Both the position numbers and the translations under genes were made by a program. Positions 23,190-35,556 of a DNA stretch of 64,000 nt are shown one piece after another. How positions within the stretch are numbered: position 1 is the stretch's first letter; each line of letters opens with the position of its first letter. The stretch lies in contig NC_079884.1 of the NCBI RefSeq assembly GCF_029227915.1, positions 372,001-436,000 on the forward strand, read 5' to 3'. The notes under the pieces are model-generated. The model was not told the origin of the DNA, did not search any database, and was given only the letters and a program-made list of their open reading frames with translations. This stretch comes from Hydractinia symbiolongicarpus (lineage: Eukaryota > Cnidaria > Hydrozoa > Anthoathecata > Hydractiniidae).

Positions 23190-25700
23190 TTCCCCTTCAG
23201 GATCCAGATACTTCGAATGCCCCCTTGCAACAATTCCTAGGTCAAAATGATGTTGATAAGTATCACATGTTTGCTGAAGAGAGTTAAACTCTTCTGTTTT
23301 TTAAATTAAAAGGGAACACTTGTTCTGGAACCTAAAAATAATGTCTGCCAGTAGAATAATATTGGAGAATCGTTGTAAATAAACATTTTATTTATCGATT
23401 TAAAACACTTTGTGTTATTGCTATTATATCAAGGGAAAATATTTATCACTTGTTAGATGCGGCATTGCACAAGAAGTTGAATCTTAAAACCTGACCAATG
23501 CTACCACAGAAAGCGGACGTTAAGCTGAGAATGTTGATGATGCGATTCAAAATTCTATTCAAGAAATAAACTTTGGGTAGCCCAAACAAGACATACACAG
23601 CATGCATGCAACAAAAAATTGTTGTTTTTAAAGTAAAAAAATTTACGACGTGAGTGAAATAAATTTCATACATTTTTAACAGTCTAATAATTCGTTAATT
23701 TTATTAATAACCCTAGACGTAACAAATTTATCCTAGAAAAATGTCAAAAAAGACTATTGATTTTTTTTAAATAAATCTGATCTCATCTAAGACTTGCGAC
23801 TTGCATCCAAAAAGTTTTATGCTATAACCCCGGGTCCTACTTAATGTTGAATCATGTATGTGTGAATAGCTCACACATGAAACACCAATTTCGTAGATAG
23901 TAAAAATTTGTCACATGATTCTATGTGTAGAGTAATTGTGAGTTAAGGGATTAAAAATAATAAAAATTACCAAAATGTTTAAAATTTTTGCTTTGTCTAC
24001 CCATGCTATTATCTCAATTAGCCAGGTCACTGGGTTTTATCTCTCTTACTTATATTACTGCTTCTTAATATTTTTCTTTATATTTCTTTATGTTATACAC
24101 TTATCACTACTGGCTTGCTGGACCAGCAACAACCTTATTTGATCAGTATGGATAAAATCTTAACACCTCGAATCCCGTTGAATTGTGTTGGTTTTATTTG
24201 GCGTCATGAATCTCCCAGATTTTGATCCAGTAGTGGAAGCAATTTGCCTGTTTCACACTTGGATTCTCTTTGTTATTTTGGTGTGGATGCTGGACTGCTT
24301 TGCAAGCCTTGGTAGATGGGGAGTCATTGTGGGTGTCCTCCTGAGAGAGTATGGTGCTTGTGCTTCAGGTGTACGTGTGTGAAAAATAAAATAAATGAAA
24401 TAAAATGAAACAAAGGAAGTTGTAAAATACATAAGAGAAAAAAGTAACAAGTAGAAGTTGTAAAAAAGAGAAGAAGGAAACAAAAAGAAATTGTAAAAAA
24501 GACAAAAGGAAACAACGAGACGTTGTAAAAAACAACGAGAAGTTGTAAGAAAGAGAGAAAGCAAACAAGAAGTTGTTTTAGACGATAAGTTGGGTTTCCA
24601 TTTCTAAGCTTACAATATCTACATTGTTCATTTTTTTAAGACTCTTATGGTTCCTCCAATGAGAATCTTCTTTTTTAGTAGCCACCCAGTGGAATTCGAT
24701 TCAATTCAATTTCAATTCAATTTACTTATTTGTCATAGAAAAAGTTGAAATTACAGTAGGCATAATACAACCAGTTACATATAGTTATATTTCAATGGCT
24801 GGAGACCAACACCATAGCAAGGCTAATAGTAGCGTGAAGGCCGATATAGCACTGGGGAGTAAAAAGGGTTATAGGCGCGTAATCTCCTTATCGAAATAAA
24901 TTAACATATACATTTTATTTATTTATTTCAAAGTTTAGACGGAGTTAATGACTTTCCTGAAAATTTGAGGATGTAAAACATACTAGAAATGAAAATAATG
25001 GTGCTTTAATATCTTTAATTTATTATTGTTGTTTTCCAGCCGCCATATTTAACGATCTTGTTGATCTCTTATTCTTGTCTAATAAGCGGGCCGTCGCAAA
25101 ATGTTCGTGTGAAACCATAGGTAAACAAACGGCCTTAACTTTATATGAGCTCAGAGATGGAGCTCGATAAAATTACAGTATTGACTCGTGGTTATTAATT
25201 ATGATAGTTATGCTTATCTAGAGCATGAAAGGGGAAATTCTTAAAATTTAGGTATTCTAATTGTCTAGATCTGATAATGTGTCCATAAGGAAACGACTAA
25301 CTGTTTGAAAGGAAAATAATCAAAAAGGAATGACAGCTAGCGAGGCAAAGCTGTCTTCAGAAACAACAACAAGAAGTGGTCAGTGTGATGTCCGTTAGTT
25401 CCGCTCGGCAATCATATCTCCGTCCATATCCACTTTGCTCTGACTATTTTGTAAGGCTAAGAGTTATAGCTGGAAATATAGAATATGGCGGATACCATAG
25501 CATAAAACTGTGTTGTTTACTGATACATACCGTACGTTCTTTACAGACATTACAGTCAGTGTTGCAAAGAAGTCTGATTTCAGTAAGTTAAAACAATTAA
25601 ATAATAAAGAATAACACAGAAACTTTGGTTGATTTATCTGATTTATCATGTTCGGAACTTTGTGAAAACATTTATAAAAACATTACGATGGAAACACAGC
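23190..25700. other. Gene-free stretch with minisatellite and retro-tail
   Basis: No convincing gene. Contains the purine-rich minisatellite at 24385-24575 and, from about 24685, an ATTCAATTCAATTT-type run followed by a sequence typical of retroelement 3' ends in reverse orientation. A 'gene' read through the minisatellite on the minus strand is simple sequence only. Confidence 0.5.
24385..24575. repeat. Degenerate minisatellite (GAAGTTGTAA-rich)
   Basis: Irregular tandem units of about 25-35 bp, each with GAAGTTGTAA or AAATTGTAAAAAAG and a purine-rich spacer (AAAAGGAAACAA). The pattern is clear by eye, though unit length varies. Confidence 0.65.
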
Positions 25701-25713
25701 TACGGATACTCAC

Positions 25714-25820
25714 CCTCATTCATTATTTTTTCTGTAATGGCATGAATCCAGCAACCATGTGATCGATTTTGCCGTTCGTTTATTATCACATGATTCGTGC
25801 AATGAAATGCAATGGCAGTT
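25714..25820 (-). CDS. Orphan internal exon, unrecognised gene
   Basis: A 107-nt minus-strand exon with excellent splice sites: a pyrimidine-rich acceptor TTTCTCTTCGCCTACAG and donor GAGG|GTGAGT. The open reading frame is TAIAFHCTNHVIINERQNRS followed by HGCWIHAITEKIMNE, with no low-complexity character. Neither a preceding nor a following exon could be joined in phase with confidence; the nearest downstream acceptor (before 25455) leads quickly to a stop. It is either part of a gene with distant exons or a relic. Family not recognised. Confidence 0.5.
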
Positions 25821-26174
25821 CTGTAGGCGAAGAGAAATTGAGGTGAGTTTGTTATTTCTATGAAACATTTGAACATCTTCTGGTTGTCAGTTTTCAATAA
25901 ATTTTCAGGATAATGTTTTCTTATGTATATCTTTCAATTTTTACAATAAAATAGGCACCTCTAAAAAAAGGGGCCTACAGGGTGATTATGCGCCTTTAAG
26001 TGTATAGGGAGGGAAAATACTATTCCATTTTCCCGATACAAACCATCAGGAAAAAGGGTAAAAATAATAATAATAATAGGACGAAAAAAATTGACACAGA
26101 TGCACACACACTCACAACAGATGCACTTGTCCATAGAAATTCATGTTGACAGACACATACATACACAGCACGTA

Positions 26175-26530
26175 CATTACGCCATAATTTAGTGGTTATA
26201 ACTCTCAAACTCTGTGGGGGAGACCAGGGTTTGATTCCTCTTGACAGCGATTCGAACATGGGCGAGTGAATGTTACCATAGCCCCAAGTTAACCCAAGCC
26301 ATATGAGGGAAATTGGGGAGATGGCACACTATGTGGGACGTTGGATGTTGCCGGGAGTTGTCTAGTAGAGCACTGGCCCTAATTGGGGTCTGCGTAGCTC
26401 AAAATGAGCATTAAATACTCTAGGACTCTCCATTTAAGCCATGGCTCCTCCTGGGAATAATAGACAGGGTATATCCCTCGATATTTGTGAGGCTAGCCAT
26501 GTAAAATATGCACATCTATCTATCTATCTA
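26175..26530 (+). repeat. tRNA-derived SINE with (ATCT)n tail
   Basis: The head shows pol III box-like motifs: A-box-like TTTAGTGGTTATAA near 26187 and B-box-like GGGTTTGATTCC at 26227-26238 (consensus GGTTCGANTCC). The body ends in GTAAAATATGCACATCTATC and an ATCT-repeat tail to 26530. A second copy of the 3' half lies at 12320-12475 in opposite orientation. Confidence 0.75.
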
Positions 26531-26584
26531 CAAAAATGCACACACACTACCGAAGGGTCATTTCATAAGTGTCCAGAAAAAAAT

Positions 26585-27057
26585 CTGTTGAGTTTATATT
26601 TTATAACAGAATTTGACAATGTGATAAAGGATAAAGAGGTAATTTTTTGTAGATTATTCCAGGCAGTAGTGCATTGGGATCTAATTGAGTTGGTCCCATG
26701 GTATAGTAGTGTTTGAGAGAAAGTAGTCCAGCATTCCAGCAGTTTTGTTCCTGGTATTGTAGTGGTGTTGATGGATTTTGATATCGTAGGTTTCTGTTAG
26801 AGCTATATGAGTGGAATCAGTGAGAACATTTTTAATAAAGAGAATGTTGGAGATTTGTACAATATCAGAAAATTTTAAAAGACCAAGTTGATAGAAAATA
26901 GGATCTGTTGTAGCAGTAGGTTAAAAAAAAGTTAGCAATCAAACAGCCTTATTTTGCAATATTGAGATACGTTTGATAAGGGTAGAGACAGGTTGACCCA
27001 AGGCTTGACAACAGTAAATAAGATTGAAATAAAAAAGGGAGTAATAGGAAACAACCC
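26585..27057 (-). mobile_element. LINE (CR1/Jockey-type) reverse transcriptase tail
   Basis: Read on the minus strand, the start gives FYFNLIYCCQALGQP and LIKRISILQNKAV, the well-known C-terminal RT motif of non-LTR elements ('...YCxxvWG...LQNRAVRLI'). The expected Arg is a TGA stop, a likely CGA-to-TGA transition. It continues with LLKFSDIVQISNILFI and HYNTRNKTAGMLDYF. 5'-truncated, with stops; a dead fragment directly beside the SINE. Confidence 0.78.
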
Positions 27058-28340
27058 ACTATACTAAAACTATAGGAGATTTTCTGGGCTAGCCGCTTTA
27101 AATATGGAAAAAAAATTATTATTATCACTATAATTATTTCCCATGCATGCCATTTGAATAGACATTTATTTTAAAAACATTATCTAGCTATCCTACTAGC
27201 TAAGTTTTAAAGAATACCAAATGAATGAATGAATACCTTCTGCACTGTTTTTGTTCCCCTCGTACTGTTGGGGATAAGTCAAGAGGGAGAGGCAGAGAGG
27301 GGCAGTAGCCAGCTAGCTACACCTTTGGGGTCGTAAATTTAATTGCCACACTGGATGCTTCTCCGCTCTATTTGCAAGCTGTACTTGAACCAACATCAAG
27401 CGTGAAATATCCACCATTATTAAAATTTGTTTGAAAGCCAAAACTACAAAAATATGATAGGGCGCGCCAGATTGTACAATAAACCCTTACCAAAGGTCGC
27501 TTCTGTTGTTATTTTTATCAACTCATATTTTTACTTTTTTATTTATAATCAATATAGACTATAATTTCTTTTAGTAAAGAACGAGAATAAGTTTGCTATA
27601 ACACGTAACCGCCACACAGGGGCGACAATTTTCTTTGATGGTTGTTATATTATTTTGCCTTGCAAACAGGGCCCTTAACGGTGGAACGGTGGAGTATATA
27701 GCATGGCCAAATATATACTGTTAGAGTCAATTAAACCCTAATAATGAACACAGAATCAGTGCAATTAGCTACATAAATTAAAAGTAAAAAATCTACATAT
27801 AAAAATTCTGGTTCTTAGGGTTGTCTACAAAGAAAAGTGTTAAATTGAAACAAATATCATTAATCTTATGTGATGACATGTCTAAATAGATGCCAGGTCC
27901 TCATTTTCCATTAGGATGTGTATGTTCCGACTAAATTTTACATGATGAATGCTGGTCTGTCCTGCAACGGAAAGACTTAACTCTTTTGGTCAGCTTTTTA
28001 TAGCCTTTTTTTATATGTTTGAGAGATTTAATAGGCATTGAATCTTTTTATATATATATACAAATGTTTTCGATTTAACTTAAGCTGACAAAATTAAATT
28101 TCCAACAAAAGGAATGATTTTTCTTCTTCGAATGCTGTAATGATTCCGCCCAGCGCTTATTAAGTGACCCCTTCGAATAAGTGCCCACCTGATAAAGGGG
28201 GCGCTTAATCAAAAACTACCTTAAGAAACTGGGCGCTTATTTTAAAATTTTACTTTCTTATGTTGAGAACCCTAGAATAATTAAACTTCATTTTGTTACA
28301 TCTTTTGTTCAGTTTTATATTTTAGGAACAAAAAAGCAAA
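27058..28340. other. Gene-free stretch; short TIR fragment near 28140-28250
   Basis: No gene seen. At 28150-28245 the words CAGCGCTTATTAAGTG, AATAAGTGCCCACC, GGGGGCGCTTAAT and GGGCGCTTATTTTA repeat in both orientations, as at the ends of inverted-repeat elements. Confidence 0.45.
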
Positions 28341-28344
28341 TTTG

Positions 28345-29640
28345 AAAACGTGTGGATGCGGATTTTTCAAACTTTTCCCACAACATGAAAGTTTTTTTTG
28401 CGAAAAGAGCTGCAAAATTTGGTCAGCACCCAGAACTTTGTTTCGCCTCAAGGGCAAGGCCAGCTGCCTCGTCCTCCACGTTTTTGACTTTTAGGCCGCC
28501 GGTTCACTCTTGCAGCATGCTATCTATAATGTTGACTTCCAGCAGGCCAACGTCGTTCGCAGCGAGGCTCTGCAGCATGACGCTATTGTTCTGGATCCTA
28601 TTTCTAGTGTGTGTCTGCCGCCCATTCCCAAACGGTTTTTGGACAAAATTAAGTCGCTTGAGTACGTGAATCTTGATGCTCTTTTGCCTCCATCTCCACA
28701 CTCTTCTGTTTTGTGTACTTCTCTTCCCATGGACAATCTGGGGGAGTTCGATCTGAATATCCAAAATGTGGACGGTGCCCCCAAGGTGTCCTTATCCCAA
28801 AAAATGCCAGGGAAGGGTAATGTTGAGGATTTTAATTCTTGAGTTTCTGCCTGGACAACCGATATGATGTGCATGGTTTGGTTTTACCTTCATCTTGTCC
28901 AACAAATGTTAGCCTACCAAACCTTCATTAACCAGTTTGCCTCCCAGTATGCTTTTGCGTCTGTTTACACCTACGACCAACTTCACCGGTTGCAGCTGGC
29001 AAATAATCATTCCCGTAGGTGGGATGTTGTTAACGATGCACTGTTTAATATGCACCTTAGGGGGCCCCTTCAGTGTTGTCGCAGAAGTTTTCCCCTGTGG
29101 GACCTCCAAGATGTTTTTCTTGTAATGGCCCCGGACATTTTGCTTCGCATTGCCCACATAGGTTTGGGTCGTAGTCATCGCCCCCACAGTTTGGGAATGC
29201 CCCTCCTAGAGCCTGGTCGCCCACACATGGCAACCCATGCATTCACTTTAATCAAGGGCTTCCTTATCGATACCCCTGCACGCTTGTCCACAGATGTCAA
29301 AACTGTTCCAAAAAAAAACAAAGCAGTGTCCATCCCGGCCCTCTAAGTTTGGTTCCAGATAGGTTTTTTCCTATCACATCTTTGGTCACAACAACCATTA
29401 AAGTTCATGTTTTAAGTCACTTTTTAACCTCTCGCCCTAACAGAGCTCTAATAAATTTTATTATTTCTGGTTTTACATTTGGATTTAGGTTAGGATTTGA
29501 CAACAGCACATTGGCCTCGGCCATCAGAAACAATAAATCTGCCTACCATCATGGTGAGAAAATTGAGACAGCAATTTTAAAGTTAAAACTTAATTGCTAA
29601 GTAAGGTGCCCAAGTTTACTAACTTGGTCTTCAGGCTTGA
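28345..29640 (+). mobile_element. DIRS-like (tyrosine-recombinase type) retrotransposon fragment
   Basis: A broken Gag and the first part of an RT, in several plus-strand frames. Gag: VYTYDQLHRLQLANNHSRRW...FNMHL (about 28950-29060), then a CCHC zinc knuckle C-F-S-C-N-G-P-G-H-F-A-S-H-C at 29112-29153. The DIRS-typical 'C-I-H-F-N-Q-G...C-x7-C-x2-C' block lies near 29235-29300. RT start: HFLTSRPNRALINFIISGFT then FGFRLGFDN (to 29600). No recombinase or terminal repeats were seen, so it is truncated at the 3' side. At least three frame changes separate the pieces. Confidence 0.75.
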
Positions 29641-31560
29641 CAACCCTGCTGTCCTAAGTCAAAATATCGACAGGCTGGTCCAGTCGTGACAACCTCCTGT
29701 GTAAGGCTGAGTGTTGGGGCCCTGTAACACATGTGTAAAGCTACAGCCAGATTCACAAGTTCTGGCGCTCAGGAGGGTTTTATTTATTTTATTTTTTATT
29801 TTAATATATTTTTGACATATACATTTTTTCTATTTGTGTTCGATCTGTAACCAGTCCATTTATGTTGTTAGCTCTGTCTTGTGTCATATGTTTGTGATAG
29901 AAGGATTGTTTTTCTCTTTACGATTTTTTTAAAAAATAGTTTTAGGTCCAAGTTGGACAGTACTCGTGCTTGTAAGAAGCAAGAAAGTGTATTCAGCACC
30001 TTCTTCTGGGAGCCGAATCCCAGTTTTGACAACCACCGTCCCTGTAGACAAGATACTTCAGTGCAGCCTGCTGTATTGTAAACCTTTTTCATTTTGGTGC
30101 GTGATTGAAAACGCTGCTCCATTGTTGGAGGAGCGTGCGGAGGTGTGGGGGCGCGATCGCACACCTCAAAACACCAGGATTGTTATATACATTTGGGAGA
30201 CCTAGTTTTAGAGAATGTGAACAAAAAACATTTCACTTTGTTGGGTTGCTCCAGAATGTTTATTTTTGTCTCCCTAATAGTAAGAGGCTAAAACAATCAA
30301 ACAAAATTCCAGCTCAGAGAACATCCTGCATTTACGCTGCAATCAATATTTTTCCGCAGACTTCGGACTGAATGGTTTCTATTAGTGATAATTTCACATG
30401 TAAAAAACTTAAAAAAAGGGGTCCCCCATGCAAGGTTCTCACTGCAAATCGGATTTTATATAACGTTCTCAAAATTTTCATATGTAAATATAGTGGAAGA
30501 AAGGCTTATCCCCAGTAAGGTTCTTATGTCAAATTTTCTCCTTATAAAGTTGTCTTCACAATGATCAAATAGCATGGAAACAGGGCTATGAATGATCGGT
30601 TGCATTAAACATGTGGTAACCATCCTTTAGGAAATTCATTGTACACAACATTGCCCATCTTATTGTAAAGGTGGGTTCACAGTTATTCTTTGTAGTCTTT
30701 CGAATAAAAGAATACAAAAAATCTATTTTCATTGCGAATAAAAGAATGCAGTGCACTAGCGCAAAAAATAGAACTGCACCTAACAAATATAAGACATCTA
30801 TTTTTAGTTTGGTACCACCTGTTAGTTACTTTTTTCAAATCTATGATACGTTTATCATACAATTTTTTTCCTATTTAATTGTTAATTATATATATACATT
30901 TTTAGGTGTAATTTATTATGTATTCATGAAATGTGTCTTAACAGGGTCTTTAATTATTAAGAAGACATCACTCACATTGCATAAAGAAATTGCTGCCATA
31001 TTACATGCTTTGTGAGCACAATTCTATCAGAGACATTAGTTTATAGGGATATGTGTTTTGTTTTTACACTGGTCGTTATTTAAAAGTAATGTTGTCAATC
31101 CATATGTTTTTATGAATTCCAAAACTTTTGAGTTTTTTATAGTGATCACTAAGCTATATATTTGATAGATTAGGTTGACAAAATTGAGGTTCATAAAAAC
31201 TGAAGGTGGAAGGAGAAAATGATGAAACATTACAATGACTGGATGTATGAAGAACAAGGTTTATAGTAAGCAGAGTGATGTGTGTGGTAGCTCATTTCAG
31301 TGTGTGAAAGACAAATATTTCAAGCTGTTGCGTCATTTGATCTGAACCCAAAATTTATTTAAAAATTATTAACAAGCAATGCAGCAATATATGAACGAAA
31401 TAAAATAAAATTCAGGTTGAACATGTAGAAAATAAGAACATATCCAATTGAAGGAAAATTTCTTGGGTTTTGTAAAAATTTGTATATATATATAATGCAT
31501 TTTGTTTATTTACAGGTAGTGTTAAGAAACTAACAGGGATATGTGACTATCATAATTGAA
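29641..31560. other. Gene-free stretch upstream of NAA38
   Basis: No convincing exon except a probable 5'-UTR acceptor (TTTATTTACAG at about 31516) leading into the NAA38 leader. Confidence 0.5.
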
Positions 31561-34360
31561 ATGGAACCTTCAATTTTACAGAATAATGAAGATGTAGGTA
31601 AACCACTGGTATGTTATTTTCAATTTTTAAAATTTCAGTGTAGCAAGGTCAGAAATTTTAGATAGTGTAGATGCATTGTTAGGAAATTTCCAAAAAAGAT
31701 AAGGTCAGTTTTTATAAAGATTATTTTTTTTTAATATATTTTACCAATTTATCAGTCCTTTACCCTAAGAGAACTCAGTGAGGGAACAGAAATATATATA
31801 TTAAAATTTATGAAAGAAATGCGTAAAATTTTGTACTCAGTAACGAGTAAAAGTTTAAAAGCTGCAAGTAAAGGATTTCATCTAAAAACATCTTATATTA
31901 AGAAGTGAGTTGTGATAAGCAGAGAATGTGATGCATCTGTCTTGTTTTACCAAAAATATGGACCTTGAAATTTCTGAGCATTTTATTTCTGAAATTATAG
32001 ATCAGATGTTGGACCTAAACGTTTATTTATTTATTCATTCATTTATTCATTCATTTGGCAAATAATCTAGTTTAGCGTCAAAGATCTTTACTGTTTATAA
32101 GTTATAAAAACTTATTTTATTGTACATTAGGAACTACCTGTTAGTGGTAAGGCTACCACTGGTCGAATGTATCTGGAGTTACTTCTGAATAAATCTATGA
32201 AAGTCGAAATATCTGACGGAAGGACATTGATTGGTCAATTTCTTTGCACTGATGCTGATGAAAATATAATACTTGGATCCTGTCAAGAGTTTATTGGAAA
32301 TCCAAGTAGGACTATAATTTATATTTATATTCTTTTAACTTGATACTAATAATAAATGAGTGAATTTGTAACTTAAAAAGGTTTGTTTGGAGTGATTATC
32401 CGAAAGCCTTTTTTTATGCACTTTATCATTTGAAAACAAAATAATTATCAGATTCTTGGGAATTGTTGATTTTGCTAGATTAACCTTATATCAATTTTAT
32501 ATTCGTCATTTAATTCTTTGGATGAAAAAATACTATGTATTTATGATGTAACCTGCTGGCAACACATATTCCATTCCATCTTATTTCTTTGCCATGCAGC
32601 CGGTTACATCTCAACAAAAAACCAGGAATCAGCGTGGTAGGTTAAAGTGACGTGCTGCGGAGAATCTCTGAAAAAGCCATAGATCATACGTTCGGTGCGG
32701 AAGACGATATTAATTCAACAAAACTTTTTTAATTGCGTCTATGTTGAGCTTTTTAGTTATTTAGTATTAAGATGTTGAAGGAACTGCTAGCTAATTCCTG
32801 ATAGTAGCACAGACGAATGAATGATTTAGCAGTCACGGGAGACTTATAATCTTATTATGCGGATACACTTTATTGCTAAAAACAATACGCTACACTGTTA
32901 ATACGTTTGTTTTATTGCAACTCCGACTTGCAATAAACCCTAATTGTTCACTGGATTTAAAATCTCAAAATGAATAAAGCAAACCGATAATGAAAATTGC
33001 GCTTTGGTGACTCATTTAATTAGTCAAAATTATTTGTAAAAATGTTGAACAAAAACACAAAAGCTTATTAACTACCTTATTACACAAAAATAAGTAGACA
33101 ACTTAATAAAGTGAGATTACGTATGATCATGAAATTAACGCGAACTTATAAATTTTGGTATTTAAGTGCGTGGTAAATAACGCGAGTTTAAAAAAGCAAA
33201 TATTTAAACGACATTATATAACGCGAATTTTCAACCATTAAAAAATTCATTTTCTCAAAATTAGATGAATTTAAAGCAAAGAAAAAACAACAGCAATTGG
33301 GTATAACATAAAACATTAAAGGGGTTTAAACGAATCAAATTTTGGTTTCGTTATCGAGCCTCCTTTAAAGTGTCTCTGATACCGCTGCCTTCCATCACGC
33401 CTTGATGATGCTTCTTCCCTTTTCTGATTTGAAATGTTCATAGATCACCTTCATGACTTTTAAGTGGCGCGGCTTTAAAGTTGACAACCGAAGGCCAACT
33501 TGAATGGTAGTGACATCCCAATCTTGGTCGCTTGATATATTTGTCGGGATCTTGCGTCGAGTCACGACAATAATTACTCACAAATGGTTCTATGTACACT
33601 CTTTTTCTTATATATACAACTAAATAAAGCTCACTTTTTACAACGCACGTAAAATCACTTCTTCCTGTTAGAAGGCGGCCTCGATCTGTTAACGTCACCA
33701 TTAGCTCGTGACAACTGCACAGCAGCCGAGCTCCCACAGCAGATCACGTGATCAACGAGTAACTCGCTACATATTTATAATATTGCTTGTAAGGACTGTT
33801 GATTTGTTAGAAATAAGAAAAGTCCATCTCTCCGTTTTATGTTTTGTTGACCGCTTTTTAGATTAAAAAGAAGATCTCGAAATCATATAATTATATTTTT
33901 GAAAGGCATTTTGCAAAAGGTACATATAAAAAATAAGATGCGTTGAAATATGCAGATGTTTTTTTTAACGTGAAGCATTATTTAACGAAGGTGAAATCTA
34001 TGTAGGTATGAAATTAACATGGTTTTAATAAACGTGAAATTTTCAAATTCGCGGTAATTAGTTGACTAGTTATTTTCGTGTAATAAGGTAGTCAGATTTC
34101 AGAATTTTTTTTATTTCCTGTTTACAACTTTGGCTACCTTCTATTTTCGCACTGTTGCATTTTTATTAATTTGTCATTTTGTTTATCATTTGGATTACTT
34201 TCTTTCAGGTGACGAAAATGCTGAAGAACCAAGACTGCTTGGACTAGCCATGATTCCGGGCCGTCATGTCAAGACCATGCACGTTGACATGGACAAAAAG
34301 ACGCAAGAAGATATAGATTTTGTGACAAAAAAAGAGGAGAGGAGTGGAGAGTCACAATAG
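31561..34360 (+). CDS. NAA38: NatC auxiliary subunit NAA38 (LSm-fold)
   Basis: Three exons, 31561-31608, 32131-32305 and 34209-34360, join in phase (0, then 1) to 124 aa, almost the human length (125). In exon 1 the second donor (CTG|GTATGT) must be used, because the earlier GTAG|GTAAAC gives an immediate stop. Seen: the LSm core [38 protein letters not shown], then [13 protein letters not shown], matching NAA38/LSMD1 throughout. Known role: a small subunit of the NatC N-terminal acetyltransferase with NAA30 and NAA35, acting co-translationally on Met-hydrophobic N-termini at cytosolic ribosomes. AATAAA at 34490 is a likely poly(A) signal. Intron 2 carries a 1-kb inverted-repeat element. Confidence 0.93.
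33071..34092. mobile_element. 1,022-bp inverted-repeat element in NAA38 intron 2
   Basis: The left end ACTACCTTATTACACAAAAA (33071 on) and the reverse complement of the right end (ending 34092; ACTACCTTATTACACGAAAA) match for about 33 bp with few differences. The interior is rich in ACGCGAA/CGCGAATTT words like the dispersed GCGAA repeats, but codes for no transposase I can recognise. Target-site duplication not clear. Confidence 0.72.
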
Positions 34361-34776
34361 CAGTTTTTATATATTGAAGAAGAACACCTAGAAATACTTG
34401 TATTCCAGGAACTCAGTAAATATACAGGAAGATTTATACATAAAGATTTTAAGGAGAACATGATGAAAACAAATTGAGAGGAGTTGCAACAATAAAGACT
34501 TTTTTATGCTGTTTATTAGCTTGTTTTAAAATAAATTTGGGGTTTGTCACATTTTTTTATCACATAACTTCGTTGGCTTTAAGTGACGAAATTTTTGAGA
34601 TGACGAAATGTGCGCCGACAAAAAATTGATTTCGACGAATATTTTGAGCAAACGAATAATTTGGGCTAATTTAAATTTTTTTGCAAACTCTATTATATCG
34701 TGTTGCCACAAAAAATGTGCATCTAAGCCTATTTTAAGAAAACAAAAAGTAAAATCCGTCTCTGGGAATGGGTATA

Positions 34777-35402
34777 CAGTGAAACCTCCTTATAGCGGAC
34801 ATCCTTTATAGCGGACACCTCTCTACAACGGACACTTTTCTTGGGAACGGATGAAACGACGGTCAAACTCTCATAACAAACCCTCCATGTAGCGGACACT
34901 CTATAGCGGCCACCTCTATATAACGGACATCATTTCAAGGTCCCGATTGACATTTCCCCCTGGAACTGACTTCTCTACAGCGGACAGGTTTAAGAATGGG
35001 TCATACAAAACAAAATTTTTGTCAAGAATTTGTTTATATTTGCTTAAGACAATGTTTTATATATTTAATAATTCTTCAATCTTTTGTATGTTTTCTTTCA
35101 GCCGGTTTATGGCTTTTTCAGGGCTATAAAAACGAAAATTTGCAGGGATTTTCAGGTCGTATCTACCTCTGCGGTTAACGCGTTTCCTAGTCACTATAAT
35201 TTCCATAGAGCAATAAGGGAGGGATAGAAACATAAACACGACTTTAGATATATTTTTAGGTACATGACCAACCACCACTTCTTTAGTACAATGAGAATTT
35301 GAGCTAATTTTGGGAAAAACCTCTATATAGCGGACATACACCTCTCTATAGCGGACACTTTTTTGAGGTCCCGATGGTGTCCGCTATAGAGAGGTTTCAC
35401 TG
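34777..35402. mobile_element. 626-bp TIR element with TA target site (mariner/pogo-type MITE)
   Basis: Terminal inverted repeats CAGTGAAACCTC...TATAGCGGACA face each other at 34777 and 35402, flanked by TA on both sides (34775-34776, 35403-35404). About ten variants of TATAGCGGACAC or TATAACGGACATC lie within and near the ends as subterminal repeats. TA duplication and CAGTG ends are typical of Tc1/mariner and pogo families. No transposase. Confidence 0.85.
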
Positions 35403-35556
35403 TATATATTTTATTAAACGCGTAGTAAATGCAAAAGAGAAAACAAAACAAGTTTTGATGAAATTATTTCTTTCTTTATTATTTCTTCACGGCATGTCGG
35501 GCGTGCAACGTTCCACGGCTATTTTTAAGTACAGAGATAAAAAAAAAAAAGCTTTA

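Larger units (their letters stand above)
19364..23190 (+). mobile_element. Decayed Ty1/copia retrotransposon
   Basis: Gag, integrase, reverse transcriptase and RNase H pieces follow in copia order (integrase before RT), all on the plus strand, in several frames with many stops. Flanking LTR-like ends share about 33 bp: 5' from 19364 (TGGTAACCTACTGTTCGTGT) and 3' from 23119 (TGTTAACCTACTGTTCATGT). A purine-rich tract (AAAGATTGGGGAAGA) immediately precedes the 3' end, as expected for a polypurine tract. The LTRs are short or badly eroded and their outer limits are uncertain. Copia elements replicate through an RNA intermediate in cytoplasmic particles; this copy cannot. Confidence 0.88.

Noticed and set aside
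24253-24568. Minus-strand Phe/Ser/Leu-rich open frames
   Set aside because: They are the reverse translation of the purine-rich minisatellite.
33438-33737. 99-codon minus-strand frame in NAA38 intron 2
   Set aside because: Inside the inverted-repeat element, with no transposase motif seen; weak coding character.
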